Of a stretch of DNA of 64,000 nt, positions 1 to 8,550 are shown one piece after another. The notes below the pieces were generated by a model. It worked only from the letters and a program-made list of their open reading frames with translations, made no database searches and had not been told where the DNA came from. Location of the stretch: NCBI RefSeq assembly GCF_028610705.1, contig NZ_JAQQWT010000001.1, forward strand, positions 1 to 64,000, read 5' to 3'. Positions within the stretch are counted from its first letter, which is position 1. The number at the start of each line of letters is the position of its first letter. Origin of the DNA: Halalkalibacter alkalisediminis. Its GTDB lineage: Bacteria > Bacillota > Bacilli > Bacillales > Bacillaceae_D. The position numbers were made by a program, and so were the translations under genes.

Positions 1-132
1 CCACCTGACTTATCCATTATAAAGGACTTTTTTTATGCAAAAAATAAAATAATTGAACATTTTGAGTATTCTTAAGAGTTGGATTAGATTAATGCAACTC
101 TAGTGATAAAAGATAATTAAATAAAATCTAAT

Positions 133-175
133 GAGAGCGTGTTTTGATTAATCTAATTTCAAAACACGCTCTTTT
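133..175 (+). terminator. Rho-independent terminator
   Basis: Near-perfect inverted repeat (arms AGAGCGTGTTTTGA and TCAAAACACGCTCT) followed by a short T tract. It probably ends a transcript entering from outside the window. Nothing recognisable is coded in bases 1-130. Confidence 0.8.
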
Positions 176-242
176 AATCGTTTATCAAAGGTATTAAAAG
201 TAAAAATAACGTTGTGGTGACTTCCATCAAGGAGAGGCACTA

Positions 243-419
243 ATGAAGAAAAGAAGTATCTTATTTGGCTTGATAACACGGTTAAATACACTTCTTATTA
301 TAATAAATTTATTTGGATACTGTGTTGTTAGTACCGCAACCAAACTCTTAAATAAAGGAAAGTGTGGAACAAGCAGCCTAGTAAAAGTATTACAATTATA
401 CTATTTTATTCAAATCTAA
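243..419 (+). CDS. Possible small membrane protein, 58 aa
   Basis: An ATG-started frame with a good ribosome site (AAGGAGAG, about 7 bases upstream) encodes a basic N-terminus (MKKRSILFGLI), a hydrophobic stretch around residues 17-32 and a polar tail. No family is recognised. It ends just before the Fur-controlled promoter of the siderophore operon. It could be a genuine small gene or chance; the only support is the ribosome site and the membrane-like segment. Confidence 0.3.
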   Translation: MKKRSILFGLITRLNTLLIIINLFGYCVVSTATKLLNKGKCGTSSLVKVLQLYYFIQI

Positions 420-485
420 TTGACAATGATTATCATTTTTAATAAGATGCACAAGAGGGTTAAGTGATAATGATTTTCATTATCT
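420..485 (+). promoter_or_regulatory. Siderophore promoter with two Fur boxes
   Basis: A -35 TTGACA (420-425) and -10 TAAGAT (443-448) are separated by 17 bases. The spacer contains TGACAATGATTATCATTTT, a close match to the Fur 19-mer (7-1-7 inverted repeat). A second box, TGATAATGATTTTCATTAT, lies at about 464-483 just downstream of the -10. Two Fur dimers would occlude both the promoter and the start of transcription, giving strong iron repression of the operon starting at 650. Confidence 0.85.
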
Positions 486-649
486 GTAGTAATTCGAATA
501 TTAACTAAAGTTAAGTATGGATAACAAAGGTTTAGATACAGTACCAACTTTGTATTTTAAGTCTTAAAAATTTCCCTCGTAATTGATAGTGGTTATAAAA
601 GTTTTAACCCAGGGCACTCAGAAAAATAAATGAAGAAAGTGGGGATATT

Positions 650-2026
650 ATGAAATTCTATTCAACTAATGATGAATATCTTGAGACTCAAGCCAAGCGT
701 GAATCCAATGCTCGTTCTTATCCACGTCGTCTTCCCATTGCGATTGCTGAAGCAAATGGAATTTATGTGAAGGATGTAGAAGGAAACGTGTTTATCGACT
801 GCTTAGCTGGGGCTGGAACTTTGGCGCTAGGACATAACCATCCGGTAGTAACAGAAGCTATTAGAAAAGTGTTGGATGATAACCTACCATTACATACATT
901 AGATTTAACAACACCAGTCAAAGAAGAGTTCGTTCAAGAAGTGTTTCATAGTCTTCCAGAAGAGTTTGCTAGAAAAGCTCGTATTCAATTTTGTGGTCCG
1001 TCTGGGTCAGATGCTGTAGAAGCTGCCTTGAAGCTAGTAAAAACGGCAACGGGCAACCGAAGCATGTTATCTTTTCACGGTGGTTATCACGGTATGACCC
1101 ATGGTTCGCTTAGTTTGATGGGCAATCTAGGGCCGAAGAAACAAATACCTGGCTTAATGCCTGATGTTCATTTTCTTCCATTCCCCTATGAGTATCGCTG
1201 CCCGTTTGGGGTTGGTAATCATGAAGGATATGAAATCGGCCAGACGTATATTGAACAGCTTTTAAGTGATCCTGAAAGTGGAATTGTTCCTCCTGCAGGA
1301 ATGATCATGGAAATTGTTCAGGGAGAAGGTGGAGCGATTCCGGCCCCAGATAGGTGGGTGCGGGAGATGAGGAGAATCACAAAGGAAAAAGGGATCCCGC
1401 TGATCGTTGATGAAATTCAGACAGGTTTAGGTCGTACAGGAAAACTTTTTGCATTCGAACATGCAGGAATTACACCAGATGTAGTCGTTCTCTCAAAAGC
1501 GATTGGAGGATCTCTTCCTTTAGCTGTTGTTGTCTATCATGAAGATTTAGATAAATGGAATCCAGGAGCACATGCAGGAACTTTCCGTGGTAATCAAATA
1601 GCCTTTGCAGCTGGAACAGCAACAATTAAATTTGTAAAAGAAAATGCGTTGGCGGAACATGCAGAAGAAGTGGGTTCTCGTTTGATGAAACAATTACAAG
1701 AAATTCAAGCTCAAACGAATTGCATTGGTGACGTAAGAGGGCGTGGTTTGATGATCGGAGTTGAAATTGTTAATAAAGAATATCAAGCAAATAAAGTTGG
1801 CAATCAGCCGGCTTATCCAGAATTAGCGAGCCAGATTCAGCAAGAGTGCTTCAAACGCGGATTGATCCTTGAGCTTGGTGGTCGTCACAGCAGCGTCGTT
1901 CGTTTCTTACCACCTTTGATTATAACAGCTGCGGAAATAGATACCGTTAGTACAATCTTTTTAGATGCGGTTAAGCATGCTGAAGCATTGATTAAAGGGC
2001 ATCTAATACAAGAGCAGGAGGTGTAA
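650..2026 (+). CDS. dat: Diaminobutyrate--2-oxoglutarate aminotransferase
   Basis: Class III PLP aminotransferase (458 aa, normal length) that makes L-2,4-diaminobutyrate from aspartate semialdehyde, the first step towards 1,3-diaminopropane siderophores. Visible signatures are the glycine-rich PLP-phosphate segment CGPSGSDAVEAALK, the DEIQTGLGRTG segment and the PLP lysine K283 in LSKAIGG. The start has a GTGGGGA ribosome site. It is first of seven co-directional genes, with 2 bases to the decarboxylase gene, in the order known for rhizobactin 1021 (rhbA first). It lies behind two Fur boxes, so expression should rise in iron limitation. Family assignment is firm; the exact product of the pathway is inferred from the whole cluster. 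Confidence 0.93.
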   Translation: MKFYSTNDEYLETQAKRESNARSYPRRLPIAIAEANGIYVKDVEGNVFIDCLAGAGTLALGHNHPVVTEAIRKVLDDNLPLHTLDLTTPVKEEFVQEVFHSLPEEFARKARIQFCGPSGSDAVEAALKLVKTATGNRSMLSFHGGYHGMTHGSLSLMGNLGPKKQIPGLMPDVHFLPFPYEYRCPFGVGNHEGYEIGQTYIEQLLSDPESGIVPPAGMIMEIVQGEGGAIPAPDRWVREMRRITKEKGIPLIVDEIQTGLGRTGKLFAFEHAGITPDVVVLSKAIGGSLPLAVVVYHEDLDKWNPGAHAGTFRGNQIAFAAGTATIKFVKENALAEHAEEVGSRLMKQLQEIQAQTNCIGDVRGRGLMIGVEIVNKEYQANKVGNQPAYPELASQIQQECFKRGLILELGGRHSSVVRFLPPLIITAAEIDTVSTIFLDAVKHAEALIKGHLIQEQEV

Positions 2027-2028
2027 GA

Positions 2029-3579
2029 ATGACATTGAGTCAAGTAGGTCTTCTAGAACAAGCGATGCAACCAGTTAAACATAAAAATAGGTTTGATCGA
2101 TACTTTTTACATGGGGAAGCGGAAAGCATCGATTACTATGATAAGGCAATGAAATGGGCACAAGAGGCTTTCGTTGATCAGTATTCTAGGAATGAAAAGC
2201 CATACAGCGGATTGCCGCATGAAGAATTCGTGAAATTGCTTGATGAAACGTTTAAGGAAACGCTACCTGAGGATGGATCATCAATTAAAACATTATTCCA
2301 AAATATTGGCGAAACGATCTTAAAGCATTCAATTGTTGTCTCGAACCCTACATGCCTTGCCCATCTTCATTGTCCGCCTTTAAGTTCGGCTCTTGCAGCG
2401 GAAGTGTTGATAAGTGGAACGAATCAATCAATGGATTCATGGGACCAAAGTGCCTCTGCTACTGTCCTTGAAGAAAAAATGGTCCGTTGGTTAAGCGATC
2501 TATTTTTCAGAAGGAAACGAGCAGACGGGGTGTTTACAAGTGGTGGGACACAATCTAATTTCATGGGATTATTACTGGCTCGAGATCGCTATTTTAAAAA
2601 ACAGCTTCATTGGGATGCTCAGAAAAACGGGCTGCCAGTAGAGGCTAGTAAACTACGAATTTTATGTTCCAAGGATGCGCATTTTACCGTTCGTCAATCT
2701 GCATTTTTACTTGGATTAGGAGAGCAGGCGGTCATACCGATCGAAACAGATAGTAAGCATGGTATGTGCACGGACAGCCTAGATCGTTGCTTAAAGGAGG
2801 TAAGTGAACAGGGGTTACTCCCATTTGCCTTAGTAGCAACAGCAGGAACAACAGACTTTGGCAGTATTGATCCACTAGTTGAGCTAGCAGCACGTGCCAA
2901 ACAGATTGACATGTGGTTCCACGTTGATGCCGCTTACGGGGGAGCACTTATGCTAAGTGAGCGTCACCAACATAAGTTACACGGAATGGATCTTGCGGAC
3001 TCAATCACCGTTGATTTTCACAAGTTATTTTACCAGCCGATTAGTTGTGGAGCTTTTCTTGTAAAGGAACGAACCAACTTTGATTTTATTAAACTAAATG
3101 CAGATTATTTAAACCCTGAGGACGATGAAGAGACGGGCATTCCTAACTTAGTAACAAAGTCGATTCAAACGACTAGACGGTTCGATGCATTAAAACTTTT
3201 TGTTTCTTTCCATGCTCTTGGTAGAAAAACATTTGCTGACATGATTGATTATACGATCGATTTAGCTCAAGAAACGGCAACAATCCTCGGAGAAGATCCT
3301 GATTTTGAGCTAATGAATCAGCCTGAAATCAATGCGGTTGTCTTTCGGTATTGTCCTCAAAGAAAAGATAATTTAAACGATTCAGAATGGTTAAATAGAG
3401 TGAATGGTTTAATTCGTACCAAACTATTGGAACAAGGGCACGCCGTATTGGCAAGAACCCGAGTAAACAAATTGGTTTACTTGAAATTGACATTGCTAAA
3501 CCCGCGAACAACGGTGGAGGATATTAAAGTGATCGTAAGTCAAATGAAAGAATTGATCCAAAAAGAAGAACGTAAATAG
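2029..3579 (+). CDS. ddc: L-2,4-diaminobutyrate decarboxylase
   Basis: Group II PLP decarboxylase (516 aa) that converts L-2,4-diaminobutyrate to 1,3-diaminopropane, the diamine backbone of schizokinen-type siderophores. The PLP-binding aspartate region HVDAAYGGAL and the Schiff-base lysine K332 in VDFHKLFYQP are intact, as is the upstream TSGGTQSN segment. It follows the aminotransferase with a 2-base gap and its own AGGAGGTG ribosome site, so translation is probably coupled. It corresponds to rhbB by order and family. It could act on another amino acid, but the neighbouring aminotransferase makes diaminobutyrate by far the likeliest substrate. Confidence 0.92.
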   Translation: MTLSQVGLLEQAMQPVKHKNRFDRYFLHGEAESIDYYDKAMKWAQEAFVDQYSRNEKPYSGLPHEEFVKLLDETFKETLPEDGSSIKTLFQNIGETILKHSIVVSNPTCLAHLHCPPLSSALAAEVLISGTNQSMDSWDQSASATVLEEKMVRWLSDLFFRRKRADGVFTSGGTQSNFMGLLLARDRYFKKQLHWDAQKNGLPVEASKLRILCSKDAHFTVRQSAFLLGLGEQAVIPIETDSKHGMCTDSLDRCLKEVSEQGLLPFALVATAGTTDFGSIDPLVELAARAKQIDMWFHVDAAYGGALMLSERHQHKLHGMDLADSITVDFHKLFYQPISCGAFLVKERTNFDFIKLNADYLNPEDDEETGIPNLVTKSIQTTRRFDALKLFVSFHALGRKTFADMIDYTIDLAQETATILGEDPDFELMNQPEINAVVFRYCPQRKDNLNDSEWLNRVNGLIRTKLLEQGHAVLARTRVNKLVYLKLTLLNPRTTVEDIKVIVSQMKELIQKEERK

Positions 3580-3594
3580 GAGAGGACCGATAAA

Positions 3595-5433
3595 ATGAAT
3601 TCGAAAGACATTGCAGAGCAAGCAACGATTCAAAGTTTTTTAAATTGTTATTTGAGAGAAACGGAAGAATATAAGCTAATTGAAAAAAACATGGCAGCTG
3701 ATTACTTGGCATATAGACTAGCCGATCGTCCAGAAGTAAAGCAACTCATTGATTGTGAATTGAAAAATCAAGGCATTCACTTATATATACCACTTTCGTA
3801 TTGGTCGATAACTGGACGCCATATTTTTTCGTATCCGCTCTTCTATTCTCTTTCAGCTGAGAATAACGACCTGCTTGAACTTGATTACATAACGCTTACA
3901 AGTCTGATCATTAAAGAGCTAAATGTGAAAGCAGGGTTTGCTTCAAGTGGAACAGGCAATCAAGACGAGCTGATGATGCGAGTCATTTTAAGCTGCCAAA
4001 GCATCGAACAATTTATTCAAGCACGCATGAAAGAGAGCGATCGCCTCTATCAGCCTGATATGAGTTTCATTGAAGCAGAGCAAGCATTGATTTTTGGGCA
4101 TTTATTACATCCAACACCAAAAAGTCGTCAGGGAATTGCTGAATGGGATGTTCCTCTTTATTCACCAGAGCTAAAGGGGCATTTTCAATTACATTATTTC
4201 CGCGTTCATACATCGATTGTTTATCATCGCTCAGCCCTTGAAGATACAGCTGTTAATCTTGTAAAGAAACAATTGCTAGAGGATCCTGAAGTGACAAGTG
4301 ACTTTAAATCTAAGTATTGTCAAGCAGACGAGTATGCTCTACTTCCGATACACCCGTGGCAGGCTGAATTTTTAACGCGGAAACCGAAAATACAAATACT
4401 GATGAAGCAAGGATTAATTGAAAGTGTTGGAAACCATGGTCGGTCTTTTTATCCAACATCCTCCGTGCGGACCGTGTATCATCCAGAAGAAAGGTATATG
4501 TTTAAGTTTTCTTTAAATGTAAAAATCACAAATTCGGTCCGTGCTAATAAAAACATGGAGCTTGAACGAGGAGTAGAGGTTAAGAAACTACTAGATGGAA
4601 AGATTGGTGACGATCTACGAAACAATCATCCGGACTTTCAAGTAATATGTGATCCAGCCTTTATGACGGTTACACTTGATGGGGAAAAAGAATCTGGCTT
4701 TGAAGTGATTTTAAGAGAGAATCCATTTTATTTAGAGGATGCTGATAATGCCACTCCTATTGCTTCATTATGTCACGATTCAATTAACGGACAAACATCG
4801 AGACTAGCAGAAATGATTAAACAATTAGCAAAGAAGGAAGGGCGCTCGACTGAAGAGGTGAGCTTGGATTGGTTCGGGCGCTATCTTGATCGATCCCTCC
4901 AGCCGATTATCTGGCTTTTCTTAACCTATGGAGTTGCACTTGAGGCACATCAGCAAAATAGTGTCATTCAGTTAAAAGATGGGTATCCTGATCGTTTCTT
5001 TTACCGAGATAATCAAGGCTACTATTTTTGTGAGTCTTATCATGAGCAACTTAATCAGCTATTGCCAGGAATTAGCGAAAAAAGCAATACTGTTTGTTCG
5101 GATGTGATTGCGGATGAGCGTTTACGCTATTATTTTTACTTCAATCATTTACTCGGCCTAGTGAATGCGTTTGGAGTCGGGGGGCTGATCGATGAAAGGA
5201 AACTATTACAGAAAATTAAGGAAGCCCTTGCTCGGATTGAGATCCCAAAGAAAAACTCATCACAATTTATTCAAAGCTTGCTAACGTACGAGAAACTTCC
5301 GTGCAAAGCAAACTTACTCACTCGTTTTCATGACATGGATGAGTTGACAGGCTCTCTTGAAACGCAATCGGTGTATGTTGAAATCGATAATCCATTGGTC
5401 CAGAAGGAGTTGGTGAAGAGTGAAACTTTTTGA
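3595..5433 (+). CDS. rhbC: IucA/IucC-family NIS siderophore synthetase (RhbC-like)
   Basis: ATP-dependent synthetase of the NRPS-independent siderophore family (612 aa), which adenylates a citrate carboxylate and condenses it with an amine or hydroxamate. Family segments seen are GHLLHPTPKSRQG (about residues 168-180), PIHPWQ (about 256-261), the basic stretch after it, and the FhuF-like C-terminal half. A second NIS synthetase closes the operon at 8551, as expected for a citrate with two different substituted ends. The stop overlaps the next gene by 14 bases. Which synthetase acts first cannot be told from sequence alone. Confidence 0.9.
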   Translation: MNSKDIAEQATIQSFLNCYLRETEEYKLIEKNMAADYLAYRLADRPEVKQLIDCELKNQGIHLYIPLSYWSITGRHIFSYPLFYSLSAENNDLLELDYITLTSLIIKELNVKAGFASSGTGNQDELMMRVILSCQSIEQFIQARMKESDRLYQPDMSFIEAEQALIFGHLLHPTPKSRQGIAEWDVPLYSPELKGHFQLHYFRVHTSIVYHRSALEDTAVNLVKKQLLEDPEVTSDFKSKYCQADEYALLPIHPWQAEFLTRKPKIQILMKQGLIESVGNHGRSFYPTSSVRTVYHPEERYMFKFSLNVKITNSVRANKNMELERGVEVKKLLDGKIGDDLRNNHPDFQVICDPAFMTVTLDGEKESGFEVILRENPFYLEDADNATPIASLCHDSINGQTSRLAEMIKQLAKKEGRSTEEVSLDWFGRYLDRSLQPIIWLFLTYGVALEAHQQNSVIQLKDGYPDRFFYRDNQGYYFCESYHEQLNQLLPGISEKSNTVCSDVIADERLRYYFYFNHLLGLVNAFGVGGLIDERKLLQKIKEALARIEIPKKNSSQFIQSLLTYEKLPCKANLLTRFHDMDELTGSLETQSVYVEIDNPLVQKELVKSETF

Positions 5434-5998
5434 TGAGCAGACTGGTTATGAAATTACATTTCGCCAAGTCCAATTAGAGGAGGATTTGGAGCGTTTGCAT
5501 CATTGGCATCATCAAGCCCATGTCATTCCATTTTGGAAGCAAAACTTTCCTCTGCCTGTATATAAGGCGCATTTACAAAAGCTATTAGCTGATCGTCATC
5601 AGACTTTATACATAGGTCATGTTAATGGTGAGCCGATGAGCTACTGGGAATGCTATTGGGCTAAGGATGATATCATTGCAAATTACTATGAGGCTGACAA
5701 CGGAGACCAAGGGATTCACCTGTTGTTTGGCCCTGAGAAATTTTTAGGAAAAGGGTTATCCTTACCATTACTTCGAGCAATGACTGCCTTTGGATTTCGG
5801 CATGAGGAGACTAGTAAAATTGTCGCTGAGCCCGATATTCGTAATGAAAAAATGATTCATATTTTTGAGAAATGCGGCTTTGAAGCACAAAAGGAAGTAG
5901 ACCTTCCTGATAAACGGGGCTTGCTCATGTTTTGTGAGCGTACAACCTTTTTAAGGAGGTGGAAGGATGTCAACTTCATACAACAACAAAATGTTTGA
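5420..5998 (+). CDS. rhbD: Siderophore N-acetyltransferase (IucB/RhbD family)
   Basis: GNAT-fold protein (192 aa) of the IucB/RhbD/AlcB type that acetylates the N-hydroxylated diamine to form the hydroxamate. Typical features are the HWHHQAHVIPFW segment near residues 28-39 and the C-terminal acetyl-CoA region (HLLFGPEKFLGKGLS, then RNEKMIHIFEKCGFE). It starts with GTG at 5420 inside the end of the upstream synthetase gene, with AGAAGGAG upstream, and overlaps the next gene by 32 bases, which indicates tight translational coupling. The acyl donor is assumed to be acetyl-CoA by homology. Confidence 0.87.
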   Translation: MKLFDEQTGYEITFRQVQLEEDLERLHHWHHQAHVIPFWKQNFPLPVYKAHLQKLLADRHQTLYIGHVNGEPMSYWECYWAKDDIIANYYEADNGDQGIHLLFGPEKFLGKGLSLPLLRAMTAFGFRHEETSKIVAEPDIRNEKMIHIFEKCGFEAQKEVDLPDKRGLLMFCERTTFLRRWKDVNFIQQQNV

Positions 5999-7331
5999 TG
6001 TCATTGGTGTCGGGATTGGTCCTTTTAATTTAGGTTTAGCAGCTTTAATGGAAGAGAGCACGGAAGTAAAGGCACTATTTTTTGAGCAAAAGCCTCATTT
6101 TGAGTGGCACGGAGGGCTTCTGATCGAGGAAACGACACTCCAAGTCCCATTTTTAGCAGACGTTGTTACGATGGCTAACCCGAAAAGTCGGTTTAGTTTT
6201 CTCAATTACTTGCACGAACATGAACGGTTGTATAAATTTTACTTTCTTGAACGATTTCATATTCCAAGAAGAGAGTACAATCATTATTGCAAATGGGTAT
6301 CTGAACAAGTCAGAAACTGCAGCTTTGGTAAGAGAGTGACAACAATTGAGTGGGAGACTGATTTTGCTGAAGTGAGCTGGTATGAAGGAGAGCTAAACTG
6401 CCAAAATGGTTACTTCAAAATAGAAACAGAGGACATCGAAACAGGGGATGTAACCTACTATTATTCCAAGCATCTTGTCCTTGGGATTGGGAGTACACCT
6501 TTTATCCCAGATAGTATGTTAGGTCATTCAAAAGATACTCTTTTTCATTCTGCCCAATTTTTACAAAAGCGAGAGCGATTACGTAAGGCCGATTCTATTA
6601 CTGTTGTAGGATCAGGACAAAGTGCGGCCGAGGTCTTTTTAGAACTATTGAAGGAACAGCCTATGTATAACTATCAATTAGATTGGTTTACACGATCAAA
6701 AGGCTTCTTCCCAATGGAGTACTCAAAGCTTGGCTTGGAGCATTTTTCACCAGACTATACGAATTACTTTTACAGATTGTCTCAGGAAAAAAAGGACGTG
6801 CAGCTTCCGAAAATGGACTTGTTATATAAGGGAATAAGTGCGAAGACGATAGCTGATATTTACGATGTTCTCTATGAGTATTCAGTCGGAGGGCAGGAGC
6901 CACCTGCTCGTTTGCTTGCTAAAACCGAAGTAGCAGCTGTAAAGGAGATTGAACCGGGTGCAAACAGAAAGCATCAATTACGATGCAGACAATGGGAACA
7001 GGAGCAAGATTTTATCCATGAAAGTGAGGTTGTCATAGCAGCAACTGGTTATCAGCATCCTATTCCAAAATTTATTTCGAATTTGAAATCGCTGATCGAG
7101 TGGGATGAAAAAGGGAGGTATTGTGTTGAGGAAAACTACCAGCTTAAGCTATCGGACGATATAGCCAATAAGATCTTTGTTCAAAATGGGGAGATGCATA
7201 CCCATGGAGTGGGGGCTCCGGATTTAGGATTAGGAGCTTACCGGAATGCAATGATCATCAATCAACTTGTTAATCGGGAAGTCTATCCTGTTCGCAAGCG
7301 AAATGCATTTCAGCAATTTGGGGTTAACTAA
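5967..7331 (+). CDS. rhbE: Diamine/lysine N-hydroxylase (IucD/RhbE family)
   Basis: Flavin-dependent N-hydroxylating monooxygenase (454 aa) that puts the hydroxyl on the terminal amine of the diamine, using FAD, NADPH and oxygen. The FAD motif GVGIGPFNLGLA is at residues 14-25, an NADPH motif VVGSGQSAAEV near 213, and the ATGYQHP segment near 353. The start at 5967 has an ideal AAGGAGGTGG site even though it lies inside the previous gene. In this cluster the substrate should be 1,3-diaminopropane rather than lysine. The stop is followed directly by the next start. Confidence 0.9.
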   Translation: MSTSYNNKMFDVIGVGIGPFNLGLAALMEESTEVKALFFEQKPHFEWHGGLLIEETTLQVPFLADVVTMANPKSRFSFLNYLHEHERLYKFYFLERFHIPRREYNHYCKWVSEQVRNCSFGKRVTTIEWETDFAEVSWYEGELNCQNGYFKIETEDIETGDVTYYYSKHLVLGIGSTPFIPDSMLGHSKDTLFHSAQFLQKRERLRKADSITVVGSGQSAAEVFLELLKEQPMYNYQLDWFTRSKGFFPMEYSKLGLEHFSPDYTNYFYRLSQEKKDVQLPKMDLLYKGISAKTIADIYDVLYEYSVGGQEPPARLLAKTEVAAVKEIEPGANRKHQLRCRQWEQEQDFIHESEVVIAATGYQHPIPKFISNLKSLIEWDEKGRYCVEENYQLKLSDDIANKIFVQNGEMHTHGVGAPDLGLGAYRNAMIINQLVNREVYPVRKRNAFQQFGVN

Positions 7332-8525
7332 ATGTCTTCATTTAAGACAACTCAGACAGTGTTATTTTTCTTGATTTTCTATTTCGTGTATGCGGATGTT
7401 GCACTGTCTCCCTTTTATCCTCAGTTTTTTAATAAGGTGTTTGGAATTGAAGATTTGGAATATACAGCTTTTTATATTTTTATTGCACGATTAACGGTTG
7501 TCGTAGCAGTTCCAATTTGGGGGCTGCTTTCCAAATACTTTGAAGTGAAACACTTGTTGTATGTTGGACAATGGGTTTCCGCTGTGATGCTGGTAGGAAT
7601 GGCAGGATCGCAGGATACACAGCAATTTTTATTGTTTACGATTTTACTATTAATCGGAAAGAGCAGCTTCTTTCTTGTTTATCCTTTGCTGATTGAATTA
7701 AATGGGGAGGGGAAACGTTCTGCTGTTGTTGGAGCGTACCATATGATCTTTCACGGAGCGATCATCCTAGGGACGTTATCTGGGGCATGGATCATCCGAC
7801 TTGATGACCCTTTGCTCTTATTTTACGGACTGGCTGGAGTGGAGGTTATTCTATGGCTTATTTGCTTCCTCACATTACGAAAGCTTTCATCAAGGAAAAA
7901 AATCGTGTTAGATAGAGAGTCAGTTCACTCGACTAGTAAGCAGGTCTATTTTGTTTTTTGGATTGGTTTAATCATTTTTGCTTTTCATACAGCGAATAAT
8001 ATGATTCGCCCGTATTTTACAACGTATACAATTAATGATTTTCAGCTTTCTATCGTTGAAAGTAGTATTTTATTTATGGTTCCAAGTGCGATGGCAATGA
8101 TTGCTTATCCAGTCATTCGGAAAGTTTATTCACAGGAAAAAGTCCCATTTGTTTTTGCGATAGCACTAGGCGTCTTATCTATTAGTCTCATTTTACAAGG
8201 AGTTACTAATAGCTTTATAGTGTTATCGATCGGAAGGGTTTTTTACGGTTTCTTTCTTGCAATTTCCCAATCAGCACTCGAACTTTACTTATTTAATAAA
8301 AGTAGCAATCATATGCAGGTTTATACAATGGCCTCATCGTTTCAAAATGCAGGGTTACTCTTCGCTCCGTTGCTTGCTTCAATGTCAGTTATGTCATATA
8401 ACTTAGCGGCACCATTAATTTTTGCTGGAGCGATTTGTTTACTGACCCTGATTGTCGCACGTTTAACTCTTTTTAAAGATACAAAGCCACAGGATCAGAA
8501 AACAGATGTAAAAGAAGTCGGTTAA
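7332..8525 (+). CDS. MFS transporter, probable siderophore exporter
   Basis: Major facilitator protein (397 aa) with about twelve hydrophobic segments and a central polar loop near residues 185-205. It sits inside the siderophore operon, starting immediately after the hydroxylase stop, in the place where other citrate-hydroxamate clusters carry an exporter. Export of the finished siderophore is the most likely role. Sequence alone does not exclude uptake or precursor transport. Confidence 0.8.
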   Translation: MSSFKTTQTVLFFLIFYFVYADVALSPFYPQFFNKVFGIEDLEYTAFYIFIARLTVVVAVPIWGLLSKYFEVKHLLYVGQWVSAVMLVGMAGSQDTQQFLLFTILLLIGKSSFFLVYPLLIELNGEGKRSAVVGAYHMIFHGAIILGTLSGAWIIRLDDPLLLFYGLAGVEVILWLICFLTLRKLSSRKKIVLDRESVHSTSKQVYFVFWIGLIIFAFHTANNMIRPYFTTYTINDFQLSIVESSILFMVPSAMAMIAYPVIRKVYSQEKVPFVFAIALGVLSISLILQGVTNSFIVLSIGRVFYGFFLAISQSALELYLFNKSSNHMQVYTMASSFQNAGLLFAPLLASMSVMSYNLAAPLIFAGAICLLTLIVARLTLFKDTKPQDQKTDVKEVG

Positions 8526-8550
8526 ATGAATACATAAGGAGAGTGGAATC